From: Tetragenococcus halophilus subsp. halophilus DSM 20339
GTDB lineage: Bacteria; Bacillota; Bacilli; Lactobacillales; Enterococcaceae
NCBI RefSeq assembly: GCF_003841405.1
Contig: NZ_PXYA01000001.1
Location: 868,001-932,000 of the forward strand
Length of the DNA: 64,000 nt
Direction: 5' to 3'
In this document: positions 17,918 through 25,422 of the stretch, piece by piece
Numbering within the stretch: position 1 is the first letter of the stretch
How the letters are laid out: every line of letters starts with the position of its first letter
Notes under the pieces: generated by a model
Told to the model about the DNA's origin: nothing
What the model saw: only the letters and a program-made list of their open reading frames with translations
Databases searched by the model: none
Made by a program: the position numbers and the translations under genes

Positions 17918-18463
17918 AAAAGAATCATACTTTTTCTTATTTCCTACTAAAAACTTCCTATCATTAGAAAAGTTCGTATTCTTAACTAACTGACACTAAG
18001 GGGGGCCTTAAGCTGTATTTCGTACACAAGATAAGAAGAAAAATTCTTTACTTTTGTCAAGAACTGACAACAGACTACTTAAATTGAGTGGGCAGTTCAG
18101 ATAAACTTTGCAAAATGATATCATAATAACTGTTAGACTTAAACCCTTAATTTTTAGAAAGTTTTAGAAAAAGGAAAAATAAAATCACATTTGGATATTT
18201 TTGCAGGTGGAGCTTTTTGAACGACAAGCTTATTGATACAACTTTTCAATTCTTGCAACCTCCTCCTTTCTCATATTATATCCCTTTTCTTAAGTAACAA
18301 ACAATTTGCACATTACAAGCAACAACTGCTTAATGGTTATACTATTAAATATATAGTTAACAGGATTAAAAAGCAAATAATATTTAATTGTTATAAAGTT
18401 TTTAAGGAAAAACGCTAAGCAATTCAAGGCTATTAGGCAAAGACAGAGAATAAAACGTTGAGA
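17918..18463. other. Long non-coding gap upstream of opuAA
   Basis: An AT-rich stretch with no recognisable conserved gene. It holds one candidate short peptide frame on the minus strand (18154-18249) with its own promoter-like boxes and a strong ribosome site. Longer open frames here have no ribosome site and low-complexity translations. Confidence 0.5.
18154..18249 (-). CDS. Candidate 31-residue peptide, unknown
   Basis: A short frame starting at TTG (18249), nine bases after AGGAGGAGG (18259-18267). A perfect TATAAT (18275-18280) with TTGTTT 18 bases further upstream could drive it. The peptide has two cysteines (positions 4 and 21), a K-A-P-P-A-K centre and an aromatic tail (F-I-F-P-F). 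The transcript would begin almost at the ribosome site. No family is recognised and chance occurrence is quite possible. Confidence 0.25.
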   Translation of the reverse strand: MKSCINKLVVQKAPPAKISKCDFIFPFSKTF

Positions 18464-18627
18464 AACGCCCGTTTTGGTAAAATAAAGGTTGTATCCTTGT
18501 TTTTTAGATAAAACTTTTCTATTCCTCTCTCCATGTTTGAATTCTCAGATAAGGTTTTTCTAAACTGTTGTCCGTGATTTCGTTTTCAGATAATAGATTA
18601 TCAAACTTTTGTCCGTTATTTACTGTT
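18464..18627. repeat. Second 41-bp-period intergenic repeat array
   Basis: Units at 18505-18545, 18546-18586 and 18587-18627 are each exactly 41 bp. All start with (C/T)AGATAA, have TAAAC or TCAAAC-like bases near position 16-20, and the last two share TTGTCCGT at positions 23-30. A weaker unit precedes at 18464-18504. It lies upstream of the FAD oxidoreductase gene. The period equals that of the array at 7393-7555, and the TT-x-x-CC-x-x-GATTT core is similar in the reverse orientation of that array. Confidence 0.6.
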
Positions 18628-18754
18628 GATTTCTCCGCTAGAAAACCTCAATAAATTTTACACTTAGTCAATCATTCGTATTGAACTTTGATATAATGAA
18701 CAATTGAAAAAATCTATTAACTAAAGGATAATAAAATTTAAGGAGGCTTATTTT

Positions 18755-19864
18755 ATGCAAAAAATAGCCATTATTGGCGGTGGCGCCATTGGTATTACTT
18801 TGGCCAATTATTTAGATACAACCAAATATGATGTAACTTTATTTGATGATGAAAGTGGGCAAGCAACCAAAGCTAGCGCAGGTATTATTTCCCCTTGGTT
18901 ATCTAAACGTCGGAACAAACGATGGTATCGTTTAGCTAGAGATGGAGCAGCTTTTTTCCAAAAACTAGTTTCTGACATGAAGATTTCTGAGAAGATATAT
19001 GCCAAAAATGGTACGATCCTTTTACGAAAAAATGGATTGCAAGACCTAGCAAACTTGGCCGAACAAAGAAAGAAAGATGCCCCTGAAATTGGCGAGATCA
19101 ACTTACTTTCGGCTAAGCAAACAGCGGACAAGCTGCCTTTATTGGCACCCCAAGAATCTTTGTATATTTCGGGCGGCGCTAGATTAGATGGTTTATTATA
19201 TTTAAATCATATGAAAAAATTAGCAAAACAAAAACAAGTTCATTTAGTTCAAGAAAAAGTAACGATAAATAAGGAAAATAACCTGTGGCAAATTAAAACA
19301 AAAGCACAACAATTTCTAGCAGACTATATTATATTAGCTGCCGGTCCTAACTGTAAAACACTTCTAGATCCTCTTGGTTACCAAGTGGATCTTCGCCCGC
19401 AAAAAGGACAACTTATTGTTTTTAAAACGCAACAAAGTCAAAGTAAGCAATGGCCAGTCGCTATGTTGGATAATGAAGCCGACTTGATCCCCGCAAATGA
19501 TGGACAAATGATCATCGGTGCAACCCATGAAGACGAGGCGCAGTGGGATCTGCACCCCACTTCTGCAGCCTTTGAAAAATTAACCAATAATAGTAAAGAT
19601 TTTTTACAAACTCCTGAAAAACTTTTAGAAAACTCTTTTACTTATCGCGTAGGAACACGCGCTTATACTTCAGATTTTGCTCCTTTTTTCGGTTCATTAC
19701 CCGATGATCCAACACTTTTTGTCGCCAGTGGACTAGGATCTTCTGGTTTAACAACCGGTCCTTATATAGGTTATTTATTAGCAAAATATTTCAATGAAGG
19801 AAATTGGTCTACCAAAGATTATCAAAAAACGTTAGATAACTATATCCAACCCCACTCTTTTTAA
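18755..19864 (+). CDS. FAD-dependent amino-acid oxidoreductase (DadA/glycine-oxidase-like)
   Basis: A 369-aa flavoprotein. The N-terminal dinucleotide-binding motif is I-I-G-G-G-A-I-G-I-T-L-A. The segment A-S-A-G-I-I-S-P-W follows, and the C-terminus has V-A-S-G-L-G-S-S-G-L-T-T-G-P, which closes the FAD site in the DAO superfamily. Family members oxidise amines or D-amino acids with FAD. The substrate cannot be read here. The gene is monocistronic, with an AAGGAGG site and a strong terminator. Confidence 0.8.
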   Translation: MQKIAIIGGGAIGITLANYLDTTKYDVTLFDDESGQATKASAGIISPWLSKRRNKRWYRLARDGAAFFQKLVSDMKISEKIYAKNGTILLRKNGLQDLANLAEQRKKDAPEIGEINLLSAKQTADKLPLLAPQESLYISGGARLDGLLYLNHMKKLAKQKQVHLVQEKVTINKENNLWQIKTKAQQFLADYIILAAGPNCKTLLDPLGYQVDLRPQKGQLIVFKTQQSQSKQWPVAMLDNEADLIPANDGQMIIGATHEDEAQWDLHPTSAAFEKLTNNSKDFLQTPEKLLENSFTYRVGTRAYTSDFAPFFGSLPDDPTLFVASGLGSSGLTTGPYIGYLLAKYFNEGNWSTKDYQKTLDNYIQPHSF

Positions 19865-19865
19865 A

Positions 19866-19917
19866 AAAAGCAATCGAAATAGCAGTTCACAACACTCTGT
19901 TTCGATTGCTTTTTTTA
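19866..19917. terminator. Bidirectional terminator
   Basis: AAAAAGCAATCGAAA pairs with TTTCGATTGCTTTTT. It ends the oxidoreductase gene on plus and abuts the convergent DUF1801 gene. Confidence 0.85.
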
Positions 19918-20295
19918 TTTATCTGCTTTACGCCAAAAAGTTGTATAATCTTGTTTTTCATCAAGATTAAATTGAATAATGTCATAAAGCAGTTGATAAT
20001 CTATCGCTTTATCCCACTCTATACGAAAAGTACTTTTTCCCATTGGATAGCCACAAGCCGTTATCTTATCAAAGAATTTTTTTATACCAGCGACTTCAGG
20101 GGATACCGTGATATGCTTTTTGGTTTTGATAAAAGAAATGATAAATGTTTCTTTGTAAATAAACATGGGTTCATTCCACTTAAAAACTAACTGCAACTGA
20201 GGAAACTTGCTTTGAACAGCTTCGATAAGTGTAGTAAATTTTTCCTTATGTTCTTTCTTTTCAATACTTGCAATATAATCTTCTAAATTCTGCAA
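19915..20295 (-). CDS. DUF1801 / YdhG-like iron-chaperone family protein
   Basis: A 126-aa protein with the family's pattern: Y-I-A-S-I near the start, F-K-W-N-E-P-M-F in the middle, and a C-terminal I-x-F-N-L-D-E-K segment. The Bacillus relative YdhG (Fra) is a frataxin-like iron chaperone, but many DUF1801 proteins are uncharacterised. The gene lies 17 bases after the DJ-1-like gene on the same strand. Confidence 0.7.
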   Translation of the reverse strand: MQNLEDYIASIEKKEHKEKFTTLIEAVQSKFPQLQLVFKWNEPMFIYKETFIISFIKTKKHITVSPEVAGIKKFFDKITACGYPMGKSTFRIEWDKAIDYQLLYDIIQFNLDEKQDYTTFWRKADK

Positions 20296-20312
20296 GACTA
20301 ACTCCCCCTTTA

Positions 20313-20900
20313 TTAGAACGGATTGCCATATTTCTCACAATAATTGTAAAAACCATATCTATTCATAAACATCATCTTTTCAATATTTTCAGGTGTATCA
20401 AACGCAATTAAGTCCAAAACTAGCTCAGTAAACTCAAGTGGCGCCGTACCATTAGCAGTAACCAACTGCCCATCTTTTACTGCTTGCTTTTTTAAATAAT
20501 TATCTGCAGATGTATAAAACTCATAATTCTTCCAAGAATCCACAAAATTTCCAGTATGTTTATGATCATTCAAAAAACCATTTTTCGCCAGATAATCCAC
20601 AGCACCACATATAGCAGCTATTACAATACCTTTATTGAAAGCTTCTTCGACAAATTTTAAAAGCTCTGCACTACTGTTACCCCAAGAATTCCCGCCAATC
20701 ATCACCAGTAAATCATAATCTTTAGGCTCAGAACCAATAACATAATCAAGCAAAACTGAAAAACCACCTAAAGAAACAACTTTTTTTTCAACCGAAATAG
20801 TTTTTACCGTCCAAAACTCACTTTGGTTTAAAGTCGAAGATAAATAAGCACCTTCCCAATCGGCAAATTCATCTAGCAAAAGAAACAAAGCCTGTTTCAT
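20313..20900 (-). CDS. DJ-1/PfpI family protein
   Basis: A 195-aa class I glutamine-amidotransferase-like protein. The nucleophile-elbow cysteine is in A-A-I-C-G-A (about residue 99). An L-L-V-M-I-G-G-N-S-W segment precedes it. DJ-1/PfpI proteins include stress chaperones, deglycases and peptidases. Precise activity is not predictable. It probably forms a two-gene unit with the DUF1801 gene. Confidence 0.75.
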   Translation of the reverse strand: MKQALFLLLDEFADWEGAYLSSTLNQSEFWTVKTISVEKKVVSLGGFSVLLDYVIGSEPKDYDLLVMIGGNSWGNSSAELLKFVEEAFNKGIVIAAICGAVDYLAKNGFLNDHKHTGNFVDSWKNYEFYTSADNYLKKQAVKDGQLVTANGTAPLEFTELVLDLIAFDTPENIEKMMFMNRYGFYNYCEKYGNPF

Positions 20901-20951
20901 AATAAAGCTCCTTTTTATTTTATTGTACCGGAATACTGGAAAAAGTATATA

Positions 20952-20999
20952 AAAATGCTCGTAAAGTTAGGATGAACTAGCTTTACGAGCGCTTTTTTA
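20952..20999 (-). terminator. Terminator of metQ
   Basis: GCTCGTAAAG and CTTTACGAGC form a long stem flanked by A and T runs, directly after the metQ stop. Confidence 0.8.
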
Positions 21000-21839
21000 A
21001 AATAGTGGTACAACTGCACCTTGGTATTCTTCATCAATGAAGTCTTTCACGTCATCGCTATGCAATGATTCCATCAAGGCTTCAATGGCAGGATCATCTT
21101 CGTTCCCCTCTTGAACAGCAACGATATTTGCATAAGTTTGCGCCGCTTCAGAATCTTTATCTTCAATTTCTAAAGAATCATTTGCTATGTCAAAACCTGC
21201 ATCCACCGCATAGTTTCCATTAATTACAGATAAGTCTACATCTTGCACCGTACGAGGAATTTGCGAAGCTTCTAGTTCTGTTATTTCTAAATCTTTAGGA
21301 TTTTCTTCAATGTCATTGGTCGTTGCTTCAATTCCCTTATCGGCATCCAATTTGATTAACCCAGTTTCCTCAAGTAATAATAAAGCACGAGCGCCATTTG
21401 TCGCATCATTAGGGATCGCAATTTCGGCCCCATCTTGTAAGTCGTCAACTGTCTCGGTTTTACCAGGGTATAATCCTAAAGGTTCAAAATGAACTTCGCC
21501 GGCAGAAACCAAATCCGTACCGTTTTCTTCATTAAAGTTATCCAAGTAGGGTTTATGTTGGTGGAAACTAGCGTCAAGATCTCCTTCGTCCAGTGCTTGG
21601 TTAGGTAATACATAGTCGTCAAAAACCTCAACGTCTAACTCATAGCCCTTTTCTGCCAAATCATCTTTTGTCTGTTCTAAAATCTCCGCATGAGGCGTAG
21701 AACTGGCCCCTACCGTTAATGTTTCATCACCATCACCAGAACCACTGCCTTCATCATTACCACTTGAACATGCCGCTAAACCAAAAATCGTTAGTCCTAG
21801 TACACCGGCATATAATGTTTTTTTCAAACTTGCTCTCAT
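20997..21839 (-). CDS. metQ: Methionine ABC transporter substrate-binding lipoprotein
   Basis: A 280-aa lipoprotein (lipobox L-A-A-C, then an acidic G/S linker). It has the NlpA/MetQ signatures G-A-S-S-T-P-H-A-E-I-L, Y-V-L-P-N-Q-A-L and I-A-I-P-N-D-A-T-N-G-A-R-A-L. It binds methionine for MetNI. The metN and metI genes are not adjacent, so this is an orphan binding protein. A T-box leader with a Met-type specifier (21895-22165) precedes it, which supports methionine as the ligand and indicates control by uncharged tRNA. Confidence 0.92.
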   Translation of the reverse strand: MRASLKKTLYAGVLGLTIFGLAACSSGNDEGSGSGDGDETLTVGASSTPHAEILEQTKDDLAEKGYELDVEVFDDYVLPNQALDEGDLDASFHQHKPYLDNFNEENGTDLVSAGEVHFEPLGLYPGKTETVDDLQDGAEIAIPNDATNGARALLLLEETGLIKLDADKGIEATTNDIEENPKDLEITELEASQIPRTVQDVDLSVINGNYAVDAGFDIANDSLEIEDKDSEAAQTYANIVAVQEGNEDDPAIEALMESLHSDDVKDFIDEEYQGAVVPLF

Positions 21840-21889
21840 TTTAACCCCTCCAAATTTTTTTCATTCGAACAAAAAGTTCAATAATGCAA

Positions 21890-22165
21890 ATAAAAAGCCC
21901 TTTTATCAATGTAAACTGATAAAAGGGCGAAATTTTCACGGTACCACCTTGTTTTAGAAGCTAAAGCTTCTCTTAACCCATCTCAAATCAAAGAAATGGC
22001 ATTCAAGATAACGATTGAACCTTTCGAAATCATCTACCTATCGATGACTTATCCTCCGAGACCATCTTCATTTCTTATCTTATAACCTTTTTCACCTTAC
22101 AAGGTCTCTCTAAAAAAAAGATCAGAAACTACTCTTCTCATCAACGGAATTCTCATGTGTTTTGT
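21890..22165 (-). promoter_or_regulatory. T-box leader (methionine-type specifier)
   Basis: On the minus strand the T-box core AAGGTGGTACCGTG (plus 21937-21950) is followed by a terminator stem GCCCTTTTATC / GATAAAAGGGC with a T run (plus 21894-21929). Upstream, GAGACC and GGTCTC form the base of stem I. The enclosed segment GAAATGAAGAT offers an AUG specifier just before the closing strand. The leader would therefore let metQ be read when tRNA-Met is uncharged. The specifier is my placement; the T-box itself is clear. Confidence 0.85.
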
Positions 22166-22173
22166 TGTATTGT

Positions 22174-22202
22174 AATTTACACTAGAAAACAAGAGTTGTC
22201 AA
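22174..22202 (-). promoter_or_regulatory. Promoter of the metQ T-box leader
   Basis: A perfect TTGACA (22197-22202) lies 17 bases from TAAATT (22174-22179), oriented toward the T-box leader. Confidence 0.65.
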
Positions 22203-22220
22203 GTGCTTTATCATCTCATC

Positions 22221-23195
22221 TTACTCTCTAATTAAGGCTTGTGTTGTGCACCTAAAAGAACCACCAAACATTCTAGAAACATGGTAATCAAGTGTTTCCA
22301 CTTTTATCCCTTTGGCTTTAATTTTTGCGATCAGATCAGTAAAAGCCTGGTCGGTAACATATACCTGCTCGTTAATTGGCAAATCGTTAGCTATCAAATT
22401 GGCAGCTTCTGTTAACGAAACGTTGATTTTTTCCCAATCTTTCAATTCTTCAGGAATGCCATCTAAGAAAGCTTCTTCACAGGTGATCATTAATCCTTCT
22501 TTTAGCATACTAAGCACACAATCCAAATGCAAAATCGATGGATGTAAGCGAACCGGGACCACTTTATAATCAAATTGCTCCAGCAGTTGTTTTAACCAAT
22601 AAATGCCATTTAAATTACTAGCCAAACCAGAATGACCGACAAAAACAGTTTTTCCTAAAACAACAACATCTCCACCTTCGATAAATGGTCCAACCTCACT
22701 ATTTTCACCTTCTGCTAAGTCAGGCTGAGGAGCGGCAAAATAATAGCCTGCATTATTTTTCACCCATTCATTTAAAACGGGTCGAATAGGAAATATTTCT
22801 CTACGACGATGCATAAAGCGTAAATTCCCTTCGATAATAAACGACCCTATAGTAAAAAAAGGATCCCGTGAAAAAAAGTTGCTATAGCCAACGCCCTGTT
22901 CTTTCCCATAATCTTTTTCATGCTGTGTAAGTAAACGAGGCCTTAAAACCTCGACACCATAAGACTCAAGAAGGGACTGCATTGCTATCTTTTCTTGTTC
23001 CCAATCCCTTTGTAGTTTTTCATCTGCTTCTGCTACATCTTTTCCTCCGCTGTTGTTAACAAATTCCACGTTTTCTTTGGTTAAAAAAGATGTATCCATA
23101 CTATTTTTCGGGTCTTCTGGGAAACAAAACTGAGATTGAGCTAAAACAGTTGCTTTTAAAGGCGCAAATTCACTCACAACTTTTGTTTTATTCAT
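22221..23195 (-). CDS. Arginine deiminase/amidinotransferase superfamily protein
   Basis: About 324 aa with the five-bladed amidinotransferase fold motifs: F-I-E-G-G-D-V-V-V-L-G, G-H-S-G-L-A, the H-L-D-C-V-L catalytic histidine, and a C-terminal G-G-S-F-R-C-T-T-Q-A with the nucleophilic cysteine. Such enzymes act on guanidino groups (arginine, methylarginine, agmatine, or amidino transfer). It is shorter than classical ArcA and lacks arc neighbours, so a role outside the ADI pathway is likely. The ATG at 23195 follows GAGGAGG. Confidence 0.75.
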   Translation of the reverse strand: MNKTKVVSEFAPLKATVLAQSQFCFPEDPKNSMDTSFLTKENVEFVNNSGGKDVAEADEKLQRDWEQEKIAMQSLLESYGVEVLRPRLLTQHEKDYGKEQGVGYSNFFSRDPFFTIGSFIIEGNLRFMHRRREIFPIRPVLNEWVKNNAGYYFAAPQPDLAEGENSEVGPFIEGGDVVVLGKTVFVGHSGLASNLNGIYWLKQLLEQFDYKVVPVRLHPSILHLDCVLSMLKEGLMITCEEAFLDGIPEELKDWEKINVSLTEAANLIANDLPINEQVYVTDQAFTDLIAKIKAKGIKVETLDYHVSRMFGGSFRCTTQALIRE

Positions 23196-23227
23196 CAACT
23201 TTCCTCCTCGTTATTTTTTACCCAGTT

Positions 23228-23269
23228 AAAAAAGACCAAACTCCTATCTAGCAAGAGTTTAGCCTGGTT
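23228..23269 (-). terminator. Terminator of the ireB-yqgF-DUF1292 operon
   Basis: On the minus strand a CTAAACTC / GAGTTTGG stem is followed by a T run, just after the DUF1292 stop. Confidence 0.6.
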
Positions 23270-23277
23270 TTAACTAT

Positions 23278-23589
23278 CTATTCTTCTTCTTCAGCCATAA
23301 ATGTATTAAATACTTCTTCAATCATATCCCATTCTTTATCCGTTTCGATTTGTTCTAAATCGCCTTCGGTACCTTCTTCATTTTCAACATAGGCATAAGC
23401 TTGCAATTCAACTTCTTCGTCCTCATCAGCACCTGCAGGATATAATAGTACATAGTTGCGACCAAATTCTTCTTGTCCATCGATAGTAAGTAGAATTTCG
23501 TATAGTGTTTCATTTCCTTCTTCATCGACTAGTGTAATATGTTCATGTTCTTGGTGATCATGGTCATGATCATGTGTATGTTCTGCCAT
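23278..23589 (-). CDS. DUF1292 family protein (YrzB-like)
   Basis: A 103-aa very acidic protein. It starts with a histidine/aspartate-rich stretch (H-T-H-D-H-D-H-D-H), then the DUF1292 core with [16 protein letters not shown]. Function unknown. It is nearly always the last gene after ireB and yqgF, as here. The His-rich tip could bind metal (inference). Confidence 0.85.
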   Translation of the reverse strand: MAEHTHDHDHDHQEHEHITLVDEEGNETLYEILLTIDGQEEFGRNYVLLYPAGADEDEEVELQAYAYVENEEGTEGDLEQIETDKEWDMIEEVFNTFMAEEEE

Positions 23590-23620
23590 TAATTCATTCT
23601 CCTCTTTAAAAATTACCTGT

Positions 23621-24043
23621 TTAATTCATTATTGTATCTAAATAATTCTGTAAAATCACTACTGCTGCTAACTTATCAATGACTTTTTTTCGTTTTTTCC
23701 TAGAAGTGTCTGCTTGTTCAACTAACATCCGCTCAGCTTGAACCGTTGTTAGACGTTCATCTTGATAAATCACCGGTAGTTGATAGTACTCTTCTAATTT
23801 TTTGCCATAACTCATGGAAGCTTGAGCTCTAGGCCCAATTGAATTATTCATATTTTTAGGCAGACCCACAACGAACTGTTCAACTTCATATTGTTCAATC
23901 AATTCATTGATTCTAGCAAAACCAAATTCGCCTTCTTCTTCATCAATTGAAACAATTTCAATCCCTTGTGCTGTCCATCCTAACGGATCACTTATTGCTA
24001 CACCGACTGTTTTTGAGCCGACATCTAATCCCATAGTGCGCAT
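23621..24043 (-). CDS. yqgF: Holliday junction resolvase-like RNase YqgF
   Basis: A 140-aa RNase H-fold protein. It has [15 protein letters not shown] at the N-terminus and [10 protein letters not shown] in the second half, supplying the acidic active-site residues. Homologues act in 16S rRNA 5' processing and were proposed as Holliday junction resolvases. It overlaps ireB by one base. Confidence 0.92.
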   Translation of the reverse strand: MRTMGLDVGSKTVGVAISDPLGWTAQGIEIVSIDEEEGEFGFARINELIEQYEVEQFVVGLPKNMNNSIGPRAQASMSYGKKLEEYYQLPVIYQDERLTTVQAERMLVEQADTSRKKRKKVIDKLAAVVILQNYLDTIMN

Positions 24044-24309
24044 TATAAGTTAACTCCATGATTTTCTAAGTAAAAACGTATCAAAACTTCTAATACTTCA
24101 TCTCGTTCATGGCGACGAATTAAATTACGCGCATCGCGATAACGCGGAATGTACGCCGGATCGCCCGACAACAAATACCCTACGATTTGATTAATCGGAT
24201 TGTATCCTTTTTCTTCAAGCGCACGGTGTACGATCGCAAGTGTTTCGCTAACTTCTTTTTTGCGGCTGTCATCAAAATCAAAACGTACCGTTTCGTCTTT
24301 ATACCCCAT
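24043..24309 (-). CDS. ireB: IreB family regulatory phosphoprotein
   Basis: An 88-aa DUF965 protein. In enterococci IreB is phosphorylated by the Ser/Thr kinase IreK on threonines near the N-terminus and modulates cephalosporin tolerance. Here [11 protein letters not shown] carries a candidate threonine at position 7. The family's [10 protein letters not shown] segment is intact. First gene of the ireB-yqgF-DUF1292 cluster, behind a GAGGTG site. Confidence 0.92.
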   Translation of the reverse strand: MGYKDETVRFDFDDSRKKEVSETLAIVHRALEEKGYNPINQIVGYLLSGDPAYIPRYRDARNLIRRHERDEVLEVLIRFYLENHGVNL

Positions 24310-24468
24310 TCACTTGACACCTCTTTCTCCTAGTTGTTCACACATTCTCTTTTATATTGTACTAAACAAACTGCCAAACTACAAACATATACATTCAATT
24401 ATGACAAGTTTACCTAAAATCTATGACTATTTTGTGAATTATAAGTAGTTTTTCATTTATTTTAGTAG

Positions 24469-24525
24469 AAAAAAGTCCTGATTTTTTCTATCCATTGCCA
24501 AAAGCAAGTAAAGAAAAAATCAAGA
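24469..24525 (-). terminator. Terminator of rex
   Basis: TGATTTTTTC pairs with GAAAAAATCA around a long loop, followed on minus by a T run. Confidence 0.7.
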
Positions 24526-24532
24526 CTATGGT

Positions 24533-25192
24533 TCATTCCACTTCTTCAGTTGATACATCCAAACGATCATCACTGTGCAAAAAGTAAATCAAGGTTTGTA
24601 ACTCATTGGTCAAATCAACGTTTTGAATTAAAACATCGGATGGTGCTGAAATACGTACTGGCGTAAAATTGAGAATTCCTTTAATCCCTGACTCAACTAA
24701 ATTATTTACCACATCTTGTGCAGTAGAAGCTGGAACTGTCAAGATAGCAATCTCAATCCGTTGAATCTCTATTTGTTCTTCCATATCAGACATGGGATAA
24801 ACTGGAATACCATCAACAATACGTCCCACGATATCTGAATTTACGTCAAATGCAGCACTTACACGAATGCTATTGCTTTGGTGAAACTTATATTTTAACA
24901 AGGCACTCCCCAAGTTTCCTACACCTACAAGGGCAACGTTTGTCATTTCGTCATCACTTAAAGTCTTGGAAAAAAATTGCATTAAACTTTCCACGTCATA
25001 ACCATAACCACGTTTACCTAATTCGCCAAAATAAGAAAAATCACGGCGAATTGTGGCACTATCCACTTGGACCGCCTCACTTAATTCAGTTGAAGAAACT
25101 TTAGCCTTTCCGGCGTCATTTAAAATTCGTAGATAACGATAATACAAAGGCAACCGTTTGGCAGTTGCTTTAGGAATATTATTTTCTTTCAC
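24533..25192 (-). CDS. rex: Redox-sensing transcriptional repressor Rex
   Basis: A 219-aa protein. The N-terminal winged helix (Y-Y-R-Y-L then [23 protein letters not shown]) is followed by the Rossmann domain, [14 protein letters not shown]. Rex senses the NADH/NAD+ ratio and represses fermentation genes when NAD+ is high. A Rex-operator-like sequence (25207-25223) lies between a TATAAG box and the gene, suggesting autoregulation. Confidence 0.95.
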   Translation of the reverse strand: MKENNIPKATAKRLPLYYRYLRILNDAGKAKVSSTELSEAVQVDSATIRRDFSYFGELGKRGYGYDVESLMQFFSKTLSDDEMTNVALVGVGNLGSALLKYKFHQSNSIRVSAAFDVNSDIVGRIVDGIPVYPMSDMEEQIEIQRIEIAILTVPASTAQDVVNNLVESGIKGILNFTPVRISAPSDVLIQNVDLTNELQTLIYFLHSDDRLDVSTEEVE

Positions 25193-25206
25193 TTTCTAGC
25201 CCTCCA

Positions 25207-25223
25207 TTGTGAACATTTCACTT
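25207..25223. promoter_or_regulatory. Candidate Rex operator
   Basis: TTGTGAACATTTCACTT resembles the TTGTGAA-N-TTCACAA operator but is imperfect at the right end. It lies immediately downstream of a TATAAG box on the minus strand and 15 bases before the rex start. Confidence 0.35.
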
Positions 25224-25422
25224 ATAACATGTAGTATCATAACAGATGAAAACAAAAAAAAGCAATTTGATTGCTCAGTTTACTGCAAAATTTTATAAAA
25301 AATAACTAAAAAAGCCTAAGCTGCTCTTTCTTTCTAAGATCATTAAATTGTGATAAACTAACATTTACACAAAAAACAGAAAAAATCGGTAAACGTCAAT
25401 CAACATTTAAAGAGAGGATACT

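Noticed and set aside
18233-18418. 61-residue plus-strand frame
   Set aside because: Low-complexity translation without a ribosome site, overlapping a better supported minus-strand promoter.
25345-25376. Second Rex operator before the ABC-F gene
   Set aside because: TTGTGATA and TTACACAA are too far apart (about 25 bp overall) for a Rex dimer site.
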